A stretch of 41,731 bases of DNA, taken from Chlamydomonas sphaeroides. Its lineage: Eukaryota > Chlorophyta > Chlorophyceae > Chlamydomonadales > Chlamydomonadaceae. A model generated the notes under the pieces. The model did not search any database. It was not told where the DNA came from and was given only the letters and a program-made list of their open reading frames with translations. Shown here piece by piece: positions 1 through 12,600 of the stretch (position 1 is the first letter of the stretch; each line of letters opens with the position of its first letter). A program made the position numbers and the translations under genes. The stretch lies in assembly GCA_001662425.1 (NCBI GenBank), contig BDDC01000709.1, forward strand, positions 1,791-43,521. Direction: 5' to 3'.

Positions 1-141
1 ACGTCAGCACGTAGCGGCTTGAGGGGGAGATAAGCCTGCGAGGTTTTTGACACACGATGGTTTTGATGCAAGCTCAGCTGGTTGGCCTCGATGGCAATGC
101 CCATCCACTGGCATCGATAGCATGCAGAACAGCCCACCCAC

Positions 142-694
142 CGGTCGCAGAGGTGCTGCGGACTAGCTGCACCCGCTACGGGATTCGGGTAGAGGCCGCA
201 GGGCGTGACGTCTGGGGCAGGGCAGCCCGCGGCCACGGCCTGGCACTGCGTGGCTGTGTCCACCACAAGCTGCTGCGCGATGGCATCTGCAAGAGTATGC
301 ACACGTTAGAAAAGACATGCCGCAAGGCAGGCAAGAAGCAGCCGTCGACCGCAGCATGTCGACCAGGCAGCTGCGAGCACACACGCACACATACACACAC
401 CAACACACACCGCAGCCCCGCGGCACAGAGCGCTGAGCTCACCACCAGCAAAGATGCGAGGGCAGAAGCTCGCTGCAGCAAACGGAGCACCGGTCCGACT
501 CGTGTCGCAGCCCCTGCATGGCCGAGCACCATCATTAACGCCTTGCAGAACGAAGGGCACCAATTACCGCACAACGCTTGCACACCTACCGCCGCTAGCC
601 TGCTGGCGCACAGCCCCATGCTTTATCCATACCTGCTGCTGCTTACGGCCCAGCGGACACCGCCAGCGCTGCTCTCACAAACCCAGTCCAGCAC
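142..694 (-). CDS. Unit 8: VLDWVCE exon, GCD box and CGLY segment
   Basis: Exon 647-694 reads VLDWVCESSAGGVRWA, equivalent to GVYDWICDD. Exon 446-513 reads GCDTSRTGAPFAAASFCPRI, then FA. Exon 142-286 reads DAIAQQLVVDTATQC, then DVTPCGLYPNPVAG and HLCD. Order and motifs match the other units, and the 446-513 and 142-286 exons join in phase 1. The reading frame leaves at TGCGACCG|gtgggt in phase 2, so the gene continues past the left edge. Confidence 0.65.
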
Positions 695-3600
695 CTGCGA
701 CGCCATGTCAGCAACATCCACCGATGATATTGGCGTAACCCCCAGGCCTCCTGCCCCAGGCAACATGTCCCTGGTTGGCTGAGCCGGTTCACAGCTGGCA
801 GCAACCAAGTAAGCCGTGCACCTCAATGCTTGCGGCTTGTGTCGCGTGCCACATGCGAGCGTACGCCCGCGCGCGTCACCTTTGCCACGGCAGTCGGGCT
901 TCTTCGTCCCGGCACAGCGCTGAGCCATGTGCGGCCATCCCATCTGGCCGTGCCCACGGGACATACACGCGTGCCTCACCCCTCCATCACCGCAGTCCAC
1001 AAGACGCAAGGCGCCAGGATCGGCGCATAGTGACGTCGGGCGGGGGCAGGCTGCGGTGAGGGGCGGGGCGGTTTCGGGGGCTCGCACACCGCACCGCCAT
1101 CAAGGCAGCGAAGCAGGGCACACGCAACTTCGTTAGCGCCCAGAACTCAAGCCCGAGCGTCTTAGCCGTTCCGCATTGCTGAAATGGTCCCAATCCTCGC
1201 ACGACTGGCTGGCCCCACGGTGACCTTGCTTAGATTGAATACAAGTAAGCAGGACCATGGCGGTCGTGCTTGGGCAACGCAGTGGCAATGCACACGCACC
1301 TGGCGCAAAGTAGTTTGGACACTTGCTGCTCGAGGGCGGGCATGTACGAGGGGATCGTCGTGGGTTGTGAGCATGTGAGATACAAAAGCGGCGGGCTTGC
1401 AGCGAGGGCACACGGCGTCATTGAAGACCATTGTCGCAGCGCAAGGCGGCGACACAACAGGGCATGCGTGCAAGCGCCCACCTAGCACTGGCGAAGGGCA
1501 GGCCCGTTGACGCGTCGTCGCTCTGGCACCCCCCGGTGCTGTCCCGACCAAGGACATGTGGGAATTCAGCGGGCGGGACGGCAACGTCAGATACCGGCCA
1601 CCTTGATGACAAGCTCAGTACTTAATCGCACTGGCGTGCACCAGGTTGGGATCTCGCTAGGCTTTGCAAACGGCCCCTCACAGGGGACGCGGCATCCAGG
1701 GTCAGAGACTGCCTGTCTATGTCACCGCACCCGTTATCGCTAACCCGCCCCCCACGCACCCACCTGCTGGTGATGGCGCCCCGCCTGCCGTCTGGGAAGA
1801 AGCACACCACGTCGGACCTGCAGCAAGCGAGGGTTCAACATGGTGGCCGGCGATGAGAAGCAGGTGCTAAATAGGAAACCCAGCCAGCCCGCTGCAGCTT
1901 CAGTTTCTCACAGGCTGTCACCGTCGCAGTTGGCGGTAGTGACGACAGTTCCTGCGGGGACGTGATGTGGCCACGTTTTTTTAAATTGGTGAAGCTCTAG
2001 CAGTCGATGCGACCTATGCGACGACTGGTGCTCGATCGGTTCGTTTCATGATGTTGCATGCACACACGGCTGCCGGCAGCAGTAACCTCACCAGCTGCAC
2101 ACCATGTGTCGGGCCGTGTGCAGTGCGCTGTCACGCTCAGCGGCGGGGACACGTAGGGTGCTAGGCCTGTGCGTGCGCGAGGACATACGGGCGAGGATTT
2201 AGTAGGGACTCAAGCCGCGGTTGAGGACACAGCAGCAGGGACTCAAGCGGCAACTCAGCAATGCTACCAGTGGGCGGCGCCCCGGACCCTGCATGCCTCA
2301 GCATGCGGCATCGGTGGAGGATGTGGCACTCACTGTTCGGCAGCGCGCTGGGGCAGAGCCAGGAGGGGGCCCAGGGGAACCCCGTGTCAACGTCGGCCGT
2401 GCTGCAGCCGCGTGACCTGTGTGGGTTGGGGCAGACGCAGATCTTTTGCTTCAAGAAGCGCAGCCATGCATTGGATTGGCTAGCTGTGCTGATGGCTGCG
2501 TTAGGCATGTAGCCTCAGAGTCTAGCTCGATGGAGCTTGTGGTGCTGAAAGCGCCCGTACGACACTCACGAGAGGATGACGTGCCGGCGGCCCCTGGAAT
2601 TGTCGATGCAGACCCTGTCGTTGTGAGACGAAAAGGCGATGTAGCTGTTTGCATCTACAGCCGGGCATCTTGCCATGCCCGATGGCCACCCTGTCTCGCC
2701 GCTACCCTCTGTCGCAATGCCCGGTGAGATCTGAAAGTGTTGCGCAGATATCCCCGCTTACTGGTCAAGGATGTTGTCTCTGCAGGCGGGTGGGGCAGGG
2801 CATTGCGGCACGCAGGGCAGCATTGGTGTGGGCCCGATCTGGGGAAGGCAGTCGGTGTTTGCCCATATAGACGCGAGAGCACGGGAAAACATATAAATTG
2901 TACTATGCAGCGACCGTCCCGCATGAATGCAGGCACTTGCCCGTCACAGTCTGCAACGCTTGCCGTCCCTCCCGTGCAGAAGGTCACTGGCTTCGCGCAC
3001 TCTGCACGCGGTCATCACCACCGCGATGTGGGGTGGGTGGGGGACCGTTAAGCCACCGCCGGCGGTGTGCGGTGCAGTGGTGTGTAGGCAGGAAGTCGTG
3101 TCCAGCATGGCTGGTCAGCATCAGCAGTGGCAGCATGAGTGGCAGCAGCACTCCTAGACACGAACCGCAGCGAGCATCAGATTGGTATGACAACCAACCG
3201 CACAACCAAAGTGTTCACAATAGCACAACACCAATCCCTCCCAGTACGGGCCAGTACATTGCAACCCAAGCTCAGCAGCCACGCTGGCCGTCTCTTACCA
3301 GCGGGAGGAGCGAGGGCTGGGCAAGGCCTGCGGTCAGGGAGCAAAAGACATCGGCATACGTACCCAGCACACTGCAGATACAAACACCAGTCCCGCTGTG
3401 CACCAACGGGTGCTATGCATCGACCCGACATCGAGGCATGGATAGCGAGGACGCACCTCGACCCGCAAACGATCATGTTGCCAACGCCGCACCAATCAGC
3501 AGGCGGCGCGCCGCAATCTGTGGACGTGTGGAAAATGTGAGCAACGCGCATGTGTCAAGTGTTCGCAGTGCGCTTCATACACGTCATACGCACGACACCT

Positions 3601-6600
3601 CCGTGCCCTCACATTGCGCGGTCGTCCAGACGACAGTGCCGTAGCTGTGTTGTAGGTCGACACACAGCAGGCATGAATCAAGACGGGAAGTCAGTCGGTG
3701 TCATGTATCAAGCTATGTATTATAATGATCAACATACATAAATAAATTATTAATTAGCGTTTGGGTGCACGCCCGACCCCCGCCAACCGCCCACCGGTTG
3801 TACAGGTTGAGCACGCCCTCATCCGAGAGCAGCAACTTGAAGGGCGCATATCCAATGCCTATGTCAGGGTGTAGCCAGAAGCCGTAGTCATCAGAGCTGT
3901 GAGGTCACGGGGCAGGGGCCAACACGTTTTAATGGTGGCAGCGAGCATTCCTGGGGCTGACATATCATCCAGCGGCTTTGTCGAAAACGGTAATCTCACC
4001 CGCCCGGGTATTCGTTGCCAGCACCGTCCAGCCTCTGTGTATGGGTCGAGTGGGGTCGGGTGCATGAGTTTGTGTCGGGTGGGGACGGGTCAGACTTAGA
4101 CAGCGGGGCGAAGGTGGAATGCTTTGGGGCATGCATGGAAGGCAAGCAACATGCGCGCGTGCGGCTAACAGGTCATGCGCCACGGGGGAATGTCGGGGCT
4201 ATGCAGCGGCACCCAGCTGACCGCAGCCCAATGCACGTACCATGAGCTTATACTCGCCTCCCGCTGCCTGGCTAAGAACATGCGACACCGCTGAAGCTTG
4301 AACACCCGTGCACCATATTGCGCCACCGTCAGCGCTGTTGGTTGGGCAGCATGTTTGCAAGCAAATAGCCGTGTTGCGTCAGTCACGTGCGTGATGATTT
4401 TGGGCACCGTTACAGTATGCAGGCGCTCACGCAGCGGCCATCAAGTCAGGCCTCCTCGACCGCAGATAGGATACACACCCGTGGATGCAGTTGTCGCCAT
4501 TGTTTTTGACTATGAATATGAACTGGCGGTCTGCAGTGGAATAGCACAACAGTGTTGACAAAGCTTCAAGCAACTAACAAGTGAAAGGTTTGCTCGCTTG
4601 CTCGCTCGCTGACTCAATTGGTGCTTGACCCATGCTTACTCGGGCTGTACAGCCGGTTGCATTCCCAGCCGTCAATGTAGTCGGAGCCGGCGCGTGGCGG
4701 CGTGCGGTAGAGGCCGCAGTGCAATGATCCGGGCAGCGGGCAGTTGGTGACGGAGGGGTAGCAGACCTCGTTGGGGTTGATCGTCAGCCCGAAGACATGG
4801 TCTGTGGCGGATCAAACGATGGGCAGTGTAAGTTGCCCAGGTGGGCGCAGGTAGGGATCCAGGTCGTGTGAGCATTCAACATCATCACCATGTGCCATCC
4901 TTGCTGTCCGGCCACGCACCTCTGAAATGCTGGGGGCACATGCTTGCAGGGGCGTAGGGCCAGCCCATGACTGCGAGCGAGCAGTGGGACATGCACATGC
5001 GGGACATGTGCTGACGCCAGGCCCCCAGCCAGCCAGGATGGATGAAGGGTGTGACACCCGCCCCCACACGTGGATGGGGCCATAGCAGCGGGGCCAAGCC
5101 GTGGGCGCATCCACATCTGCCGCCTCCGTCTGTGATCTAACACACCTGCAGGGTCATGACTGCAGCCCTTGCTGCTAAGGATGACAGCACGCTCAGACGT
5201 CTGCGTGGCAGGGAGTTTGCACAGGATGTTGCCGTCAGCAGATGTGCCGGATGCGCCCACCTCCCGGGGAGATAGGGCGTTGCTGTAGTTGCGTGTAGCG
5301 CATGCACATCGTGTATTGTTCCAGCTATGCGCGCAGGGCTGCTTTTTATGACATCGTGCGTATATGACAGCCGTGTTTTGGTCAGCATCAGCGCAATCAA
5401 GCGTGATCACGACGGCCGTTGCTTGTCTCACAGTTGTCTTGGTACATATCCTGAAGGGTTCAGCCAGTGGGTGGGCATTGGAGGTGTCACAGGTAGCACA
5501 GGTGCGCGGGGCATGTGAATGGTTACAGGCGCGCGTGTGGCTGGTGCCGGCGAGCAATGTTGACTACAGACATAGCACGTATAATTGAAGCGCTTGTTGC
5601 ACGGCTGAAATATCCAGCGGACATGCCGCACCCACGACGTCTCTGCAGCGCACAGAATGCAAGCTCTCACCCTGCGGGCCGCAACGGCAGAAAGAACACG
5701 CATGGCTAGTCACAGGCTGGCGTGGGGCATAAGCACCACACGCACTCATCTCGACATGCACGCCCAACTCACAATCGAAGCTGCCGCCGTCCCCGCAGTC
5801 CACGCGCTTTCTGATTTCGTTTTCGCCTCTGCACCAAAGGCCGAAGGGGCTGCAGGGAGGAGGGGGGCGCCAACCCAAATGCAGCCCGTCAGCAGGTGGG
5901 CCTTGACGGCCAGGCGAGCTGAGAGGCAGGCACCGGCCATCAGAGCTAGAGAGAGATTATGCGTGTCTTCCGTTTGGCGATGCCGCGGGAAAGTGACTAA
6001 GAAATGCTTCATAATGGATCGTCTTATCAAGGACGGCGAGCTGTGCGTGTCTAGGGACGGGGCCGACTTGATAGCGGCCCGCTTTGCTCACAGGTCGCAC
6101 GACGGTCTCGTGGACCAGGAGCTGTCGTTGTTCTTGTTGCGCAGCTCGGCGTAACTGCACATGGGGAGCGGCACGTGCTCACTTCGTTCAATTATGTGTA
6201 CTGCTTTCTGCCCACGCAGCTGTGTGTGCTGCTGTTGCTCTTCAATGGTGTACTGTAACACCCGCAAGCAAAGCCCAGGTGTGCCCCGCCACGGTTCCCT
6301 AGCTGACATGAACACGCACGGTACTGGTTGAGGTGAGCGCACCCGTCATCCGTCACGATGAGCGTGAATGGGCCTTTGTCGGCGCCTCTGTACTCGCCAT
6401 GCACGTAGCCCCAGTTAAACGAGCTGGTGACTAGCGCACCATTTGAGCGGTACATGTTCCCTGTGGCAGCAGGCACCGCGCGCGGGACTCACAGCTGCGA
6501 ATGTATGATGATGGGGCGTCTTGGTGGGAAAACCCTTGTGCACGCTGGCCTCTCGCCCACCCTTTCTGCGGCATCTCCCGCCCCTTCCCAGCATGCTGAC

Positions 6601-9600
6601 CGCACGCCACTCACAGTGACCATCCTGGTGGAGGACCAGCCGGCTCCCCGGCACCAAGACGAAACCAGGTACTTGACTGAGGCATGTGACATTGTACTCG
6701 ATGCCGTTGACGCCTCTGGCTACGCTGTCGTACTTGACCTCTTGGATACACAGGTCGCCTGTGATGCGGCAGTGGGGCGCATGTCTTGAATGCAGAGTAG
6801 CCCGACGCACGGTTTTCATGGTCGTATAGGGCTCTTCATGGCTGCGGGCATACCTGCAGAGCCCATGCTTACCATCTGGTAACTGAGATTTGGCGGGTTT
6901 GTGTCCCGAGCGGCAGACCGGGAGCAGGGATATGAGGTTTTGCTTGGCAGCAGAGATATATGGATTGTACGAAACAACCCGGTGCGTACATGTGCCCCGC
7001 TCGAGCCAGATAGCAAGCAGCGGCAGCGCCCTTGGCGTGTAAACGTGGACCTACCAAGTTCAGGCTGTATCGGCCGTTCCCCTGCACATGACAAGTGTCC
7101 ACAAGCGAGCCTCAGCATATATAGCACTGCATACGGCTTTGAGTCCCCGCGTATCACGTAAGATTACTTCCCAGCTAACAAGCGAACATGTCGACTACTT
7201 ACACTGCAAGCAGAGGCATATGTCCAAAGCGTCAGGCGCACATTTATGGAACGACCCCAGTGCATCGAGGGAGGCAGCAGGGAACATCAGCATGCACGCA
7301 CACCAACAGCATCCTCAGCAAGGAAGCTGCAGGTGCAGACCCACAGACACGCTGCCATGCTCGCTGCCAGCTGCATGCGAGCTGTGGGTTTGTGGCCTCA
7401 GCTCACCTCCTGATCCTGTTGCATCGCCATGCTGGTGACCGGTGTTGGGTCAAGTCTGTGTTTGCGACAAGGCAGCATCACAAGCCAAGGGAGGAGCGCG
7501 TCCTGTTTGTTTGTGCGCCGGTAAGTGGTGTTCGCACTAAAGCTAGCTGGTAGGCGGACCTCTGCTATGTTGCTTTAATGAAGCTTCGCAATGTAGCAAT
7601 GGGTAGGTGAGCTGCCTACACGCACAACCATGCCTGCTGCGTCGGCATGCCCCAGCAGACCCACCAGGAGCAGGCCACATGCCACACTCGTTCATGGGCG
7701 TCCAGCCATCAGTGCATGATATTTGTGATGTGTAGGGGTTGCAATATGAACAGTTTTTGCAATCTGACTGCCATGTGGTTTGTGACGCTATGGTAGTCGT
7801 GGAGATGTGTCGAGGCCGATCTGTGCGGCAGCAAGGCAGGGGCCATGCGTGCACTCCCTCAACATCGGATACTAAGATACCGGCATACATGCAGACTGAT
7901 AGATGATGCTGTATAGCGGTGGCGACAATCTCATGCATTTCCCCCTTCTTACTTGGTGATGGGCTTGACCTCCAAACCCAGCTGTTGGACATGGGATGCA
8001 TGGAGGGTAGGGAAAAGCACAGGCACCATCAAAGCACAGCACATGCGATGAATGCATATGGCAAATTTGCATCTCGCATGCGCGCACACGCAGAATGTCA
8101 TGTAAACTGTCAATATTGCTATGCGTCACTTAAACCAAGCGATGCCCTGGCTTATTGGACATGGATTGTGTGTCGCGCTGGGATTCTGGCGTGTGAACAG
8201 AATATCATTGTCACAGCGTGTCTGCTTGCATTCGAGTGTTAGCAACGGTACCACCTCCTCAGGGCATCTATGTATTGGGGTTGTGATGACAACTTGCTCA
8301 AAACTAACACGCGGGTCACTGCCTTGTCGTATCACTGTATAATGTTACATCAGATCTCGTGTATTCATGTTGACAACACGGGCAAAATCCCTCCGTACGT
8401 GTCATTGGTCCACAGGAGCCACTCGTTGGTGCCGAGATTGAGCATCCCAGCCAGCAGACCAGTGGGACCTCCAGCTGCAAGCACCGGGCCATGATTTTTC
8501 AGCAAGTAGCTGGCGACTTAAACAGCTATGCACGAAGCGAACTGACCATTCTTTGCACGTATCTTGATTCGACGAGGATTGAACATACCATGTGTGCACA
8601 AGGTGGCATGTAGGATAGACGTTGGACAGGGATCAGCCACAGCGCTGCTGCCGGAATTGCGAGCCTCGCTTCCTTGGGCCTCCTATTTATTTTCAGCATG
8701 ACAGCAGCAGCAAACCCGCACCACAGCCATGCAGCACGTGGGCTGCTGCCGTCTGACCTTCAAGGTGTGGCGACCAGGTCCCAGGCGCATGTTGGTGCTG
8801 ACGTGCGTGCTCAAGCGTGCTGACATGACGAAAACGTCATCCATGTACACATCACCCTGGCGACCAGATGGGCGGATCACAGCCGTGAGGCATGTGGAGA
8901 AGTCTATAATCTCCATGCAATAAGCATGGGCACGGCGGCCGGGGGGCGGCAAGCTGCCAAGTCAGCAGCGCCGGCTATGGTCTGGTGGCTGGGAGCGCTC
9001 CTGGCACATCAATGGGCCAGGACCCAACGTGCCATACACATGGCATGGATACCACTACTGCACCTCACCGCATCATCAATCCTGACCCGTATCCTGTACA
9101 AAGGAAAACGTAGGGGATTAATAACACGATCAGGTGTTAAGCCTCGCTTGGCCAGCCACGTCGGAGCTTGTCAGTTGGGATGGCGCCGGTATCCACGCTG
9201 CCCTCACACGGACGGCTCTTCAGCAGTCCCAATTTCCCCAGCACCCGCCCACCTGACATCCATGGTGTAGGGTGTGATGAAGTCGATGAAGAAATCGTAC
9301 TCGCGACCATTTCCTTCCGTCGCTCCGACCTTATGCCAGATCCACCTGCACACACAAACGCTGAGCGGTTATACCACAGCGGTTGGCGCGGGCCATCGGC
9401 CGCTGCCGTAACCCGACCCTGCTTGTCTTGCTGCTGTATGCGGGTCCTCCCTCGCATCACGCCATAGAGCAGCACACACGCGAGCCAGCAGGGCCGCCTG
9501 AGCTAAGTGGGCTCCCTGGCTTCGTTGCAAGCATCCCAGCGGCCAAGTGCGGACGAAAGCCAGCAGGGCAAATGGACCCGGACATGACTTCCGCGTGTAC

Positions 9601-12600
9601 GCACTTGGCGGGAAGGGTGTTCCACGGGGACTCGGTGCCAAGCCCGCTCGTGAGCCCTAACCAGTTGAACGCGTTGTTGCCCACAATGCCGGCATCTGCC
9701 ATGCATGCCATGCACACCACACCGAACGATCAGGCATGCATTGGCAAGCGAGAGACACACATGCACGCACACACGCGGGATGGCTGGACCTTCAGATGCA
9801 GCTATGAAGCCAAACCGGCTTACTGTAGGTGAATCGCGGGCATAGGAACTGGCGGTGTGGTCGTGGGAGCCGAGCGGTACGTAATGAAGTAGGCATGTAA
9901 TTGAGTAGGTAGGCGGTGCATCAGAGAAGGGCGGAGGGGGGATTCAGCGCTATGTGAATTGCATGTTTATAGCAGCGAGGGCACGGTGGGGTTGGTCACT
10001 AACAGAAACGCCACACCTCCATGTTGGCGTTCGGGTAGCCCGTCATAGCATCGGCTGTGGCCAGAGCATGCATGCGTGGGGGCAGAATGTGATAGCTGTC
10101 GGCGGCCAAGACCACATGGAGCGCCTAACCAGACGCACATGCATAGACCTGCTGTCAGCATGGCCACTTGGGCCACTAGCTACGGCCGGCGGTGCCAAGC
10201 AAGATTGCCCATATGTGGTCACAGTGGAGTCGCTATCCATGGTGTTGCAAACCAATGCGGCGGCGGTGACACGGGCCCCTAAGACGGCTCCTCCTTCACC
10301 TAGTGTAGGGTCTGCTATAGCACACACTGGTCGACGCCGTAAGGCATGATTAAGCAGAGCGAATAGACGCCATGCCACTCTGCGTCTTACGTTGTGTTCC
10401 CCTGGTGCAGTTGTCTGCACTGTTCCAATACATCACCCCGAGGCTTCCTTGGCTGTGGAGGGACGTTGCGGCACCGTTTCGTCACTTATTGCAGTGTGCC
10501 GCTACCCAAGCCCGCAGGCACCCGCCAGTGTCCACAGTTGACAGACTTAGAGCCCAGCTTCTGGCTGGCGCGGTACACTCCATTCTGATATTGCAGCAGT
10601 GCACCCTGACCGGGAGGCCTCACTTGTCAATGCAGACGCTAGTGGCCAGTCCAAGTGTGCAAGGGGGTGCAAGGGCGTGGAGTGGGGTGTCAGGAGGGGC
10701 TGAAGGACCGGCCACATCCAGCCGCCCCGAGCAGGCTGCCGCCGTTACAGCAGCCCCGTCGCAGCAAGCAGTGTCTTACTCTGCAAGGCAGGGGTTCGGG
10801 GGGCAGCAGCACGCACAGCAGACGGATTGGCACAACAGGACGAATGCGCAGTCGTGTGTTTGGCATGCTGCAGGATATGCCGCATGCATGCATCCTGCCT
10901 GCTGCTGCAGCCCGCTCGCTCATTCCGCCGCGGCCCCGGCGACTCACAGTCCAGTGTCCCGTCGCCATTACCTGCAAATCCAACGAGGGCCACGCCGTTG
11001 ATTGCCACGAGTCTGCTGCAAGCAAGATGCTACGGCTGCTAGGCTGTTCTTGCGTGATTCACGGCAGCCACGCACTCACAGTCAGCTTTGATGGCCGCGC
11101 TGCCGGCGTGCGTACACCAGATGGTGCGGGTGCACGTGCCTGCGGAGAAATGCGCATCCGCAGTTGGGGGCGCACCATATGGCGGTGCCCAGTGTTTCCG
11201 GGCCCCGTCTCACGTTCGGTGCTAGTCCAGGTCTTGACACCTGTGCGATCCACCACCGCCAGCTCGCCTGCGAACCAGGTGGTGGCGAGCATAACACGCG
11301 GCATGTGCACACTCCCTGCTGCGCGGTGAGTATGTTAGATAGACGCTTACCCCCCTATAGCAACATAAAGTGTGGAAGCGCGCATAGTGCGCCGTTAGAT
11401 TAGGGTTGGACGGGAGCAAGGAAGGGGCGACGCTTCAGTGAAAAGAACTCAGCAAGGCATGAGTGAAGTCTGGCAGCGGCGATATTGTGCGGGCACCCAC
11501 CTGTACTCCCTTGCTGCTGGGTCCGACGACCATGCTGCAGTTGGGGGGACGCGGTGCAAGAGGCCTTAATATATGTGGTCATGGCGCCGACGCACGCACA
11601 CGTTGAAATTAAGTTCAAGTGAAGACGCTAGCTCGCACGGGGCACATGCCGTGCAGCTTATCAACAACGTACCGGTAGGGCCCAGCATTGACGCGAGTTG
11701 AGAACTGCGTTCCGCCAACAGCGACCGAGCTGGATGATGCCGCCAAACCACGCCCGTATATTTGGAATTCGCCATTGGATTGCATCTGGCCGCGCATGCA
11801 CGGAGCGAGCCATATCAAGACAGACGGTTGAGAGGCTTGTTGTCGCAAGCCAGTTCAGTTGGCCGCTGAAGGTCGCCAGCGGGTTGAGTGCGCCCCACGC
11901 ACCTTGAGTACCTCTCCATATCCGGCGCTATTGGAGTACCAAGACCACACAAAGGTGCTGGTCTGTTGCAAGATGAGTCCGCTGTATTTGATTTTGGCAA
12001 CGAACATGTTGCTGCCGTCCTCAGAACGCAGCGAAGTACACCTTCGCATCCGTCCGTCCGCACACGCGTCCGCATAGGCAAGCGCAAAAACAGTTAGCAG
12101 ACACGTCTGTTTCCTACAACTCGCAGCTGCGTCTATATGCGGCAACTACTGGCGAATACGGACAGCAGGCTCGTGTGCTCACGGGGTCATTATTCCACGC
12201 GGGAAGAGCACGTCGCAGGGTACCGTGGATACGTCGGCATTGTGGGCGGGGTAGGCGTGCAGCGACTCCTCCAGGCCCACAGCGACGTTGTACACTGCAC
12301 CAGCAGACAAATCACACGACACGCACCCGCGAGAAAAACGTCAGTTGGCAGCGGCCGGGCCGACGACAAATGCTGGCATGAAGCAAGCGGGCTAGCTAGC
12401 TCAATTAGTGTGATTGGTCGCTTCATACAGCAGCACTGGCTGTACAGCAGCAGGTTTCATAGTGGAAAGTTGAAAAGTAGTAGACGCACGCAGACTTCAT
12501 ACTCTTTATCCACGGGTTCAAGCAGCGCCCCTCACATGGCCATGAGCTGCTCCAGACGAGGTTGTCTGCTGGTTCGCCCGAACGGACCAGCTGCATGGAA

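Noticed and set aside
2898..3644. 248-codon plus-strand ORF
   Set aside because: Low-complexity composition, no domain, no supporting splice context. It lies in a stretch between minus-strand units and is most likely a chance frame.
5400..5760. CGLY or lectin exon in the minus-strand frame near 5.6 kb
   Set aside because: A frame with RRRGCG looked like a GCS box, but it lacks TG.P.AP and CP and cannot be joined in phase to the preceding loop exon.
10372..11329. Two overlapping plus-strand ORFs of 209 and 224 codons
   Set aside because: They are antisense to the CNGDG/WC exons (10948-11139), which have borders, phase and homologous copies elsewhere. The plus frames have no recognisable content.
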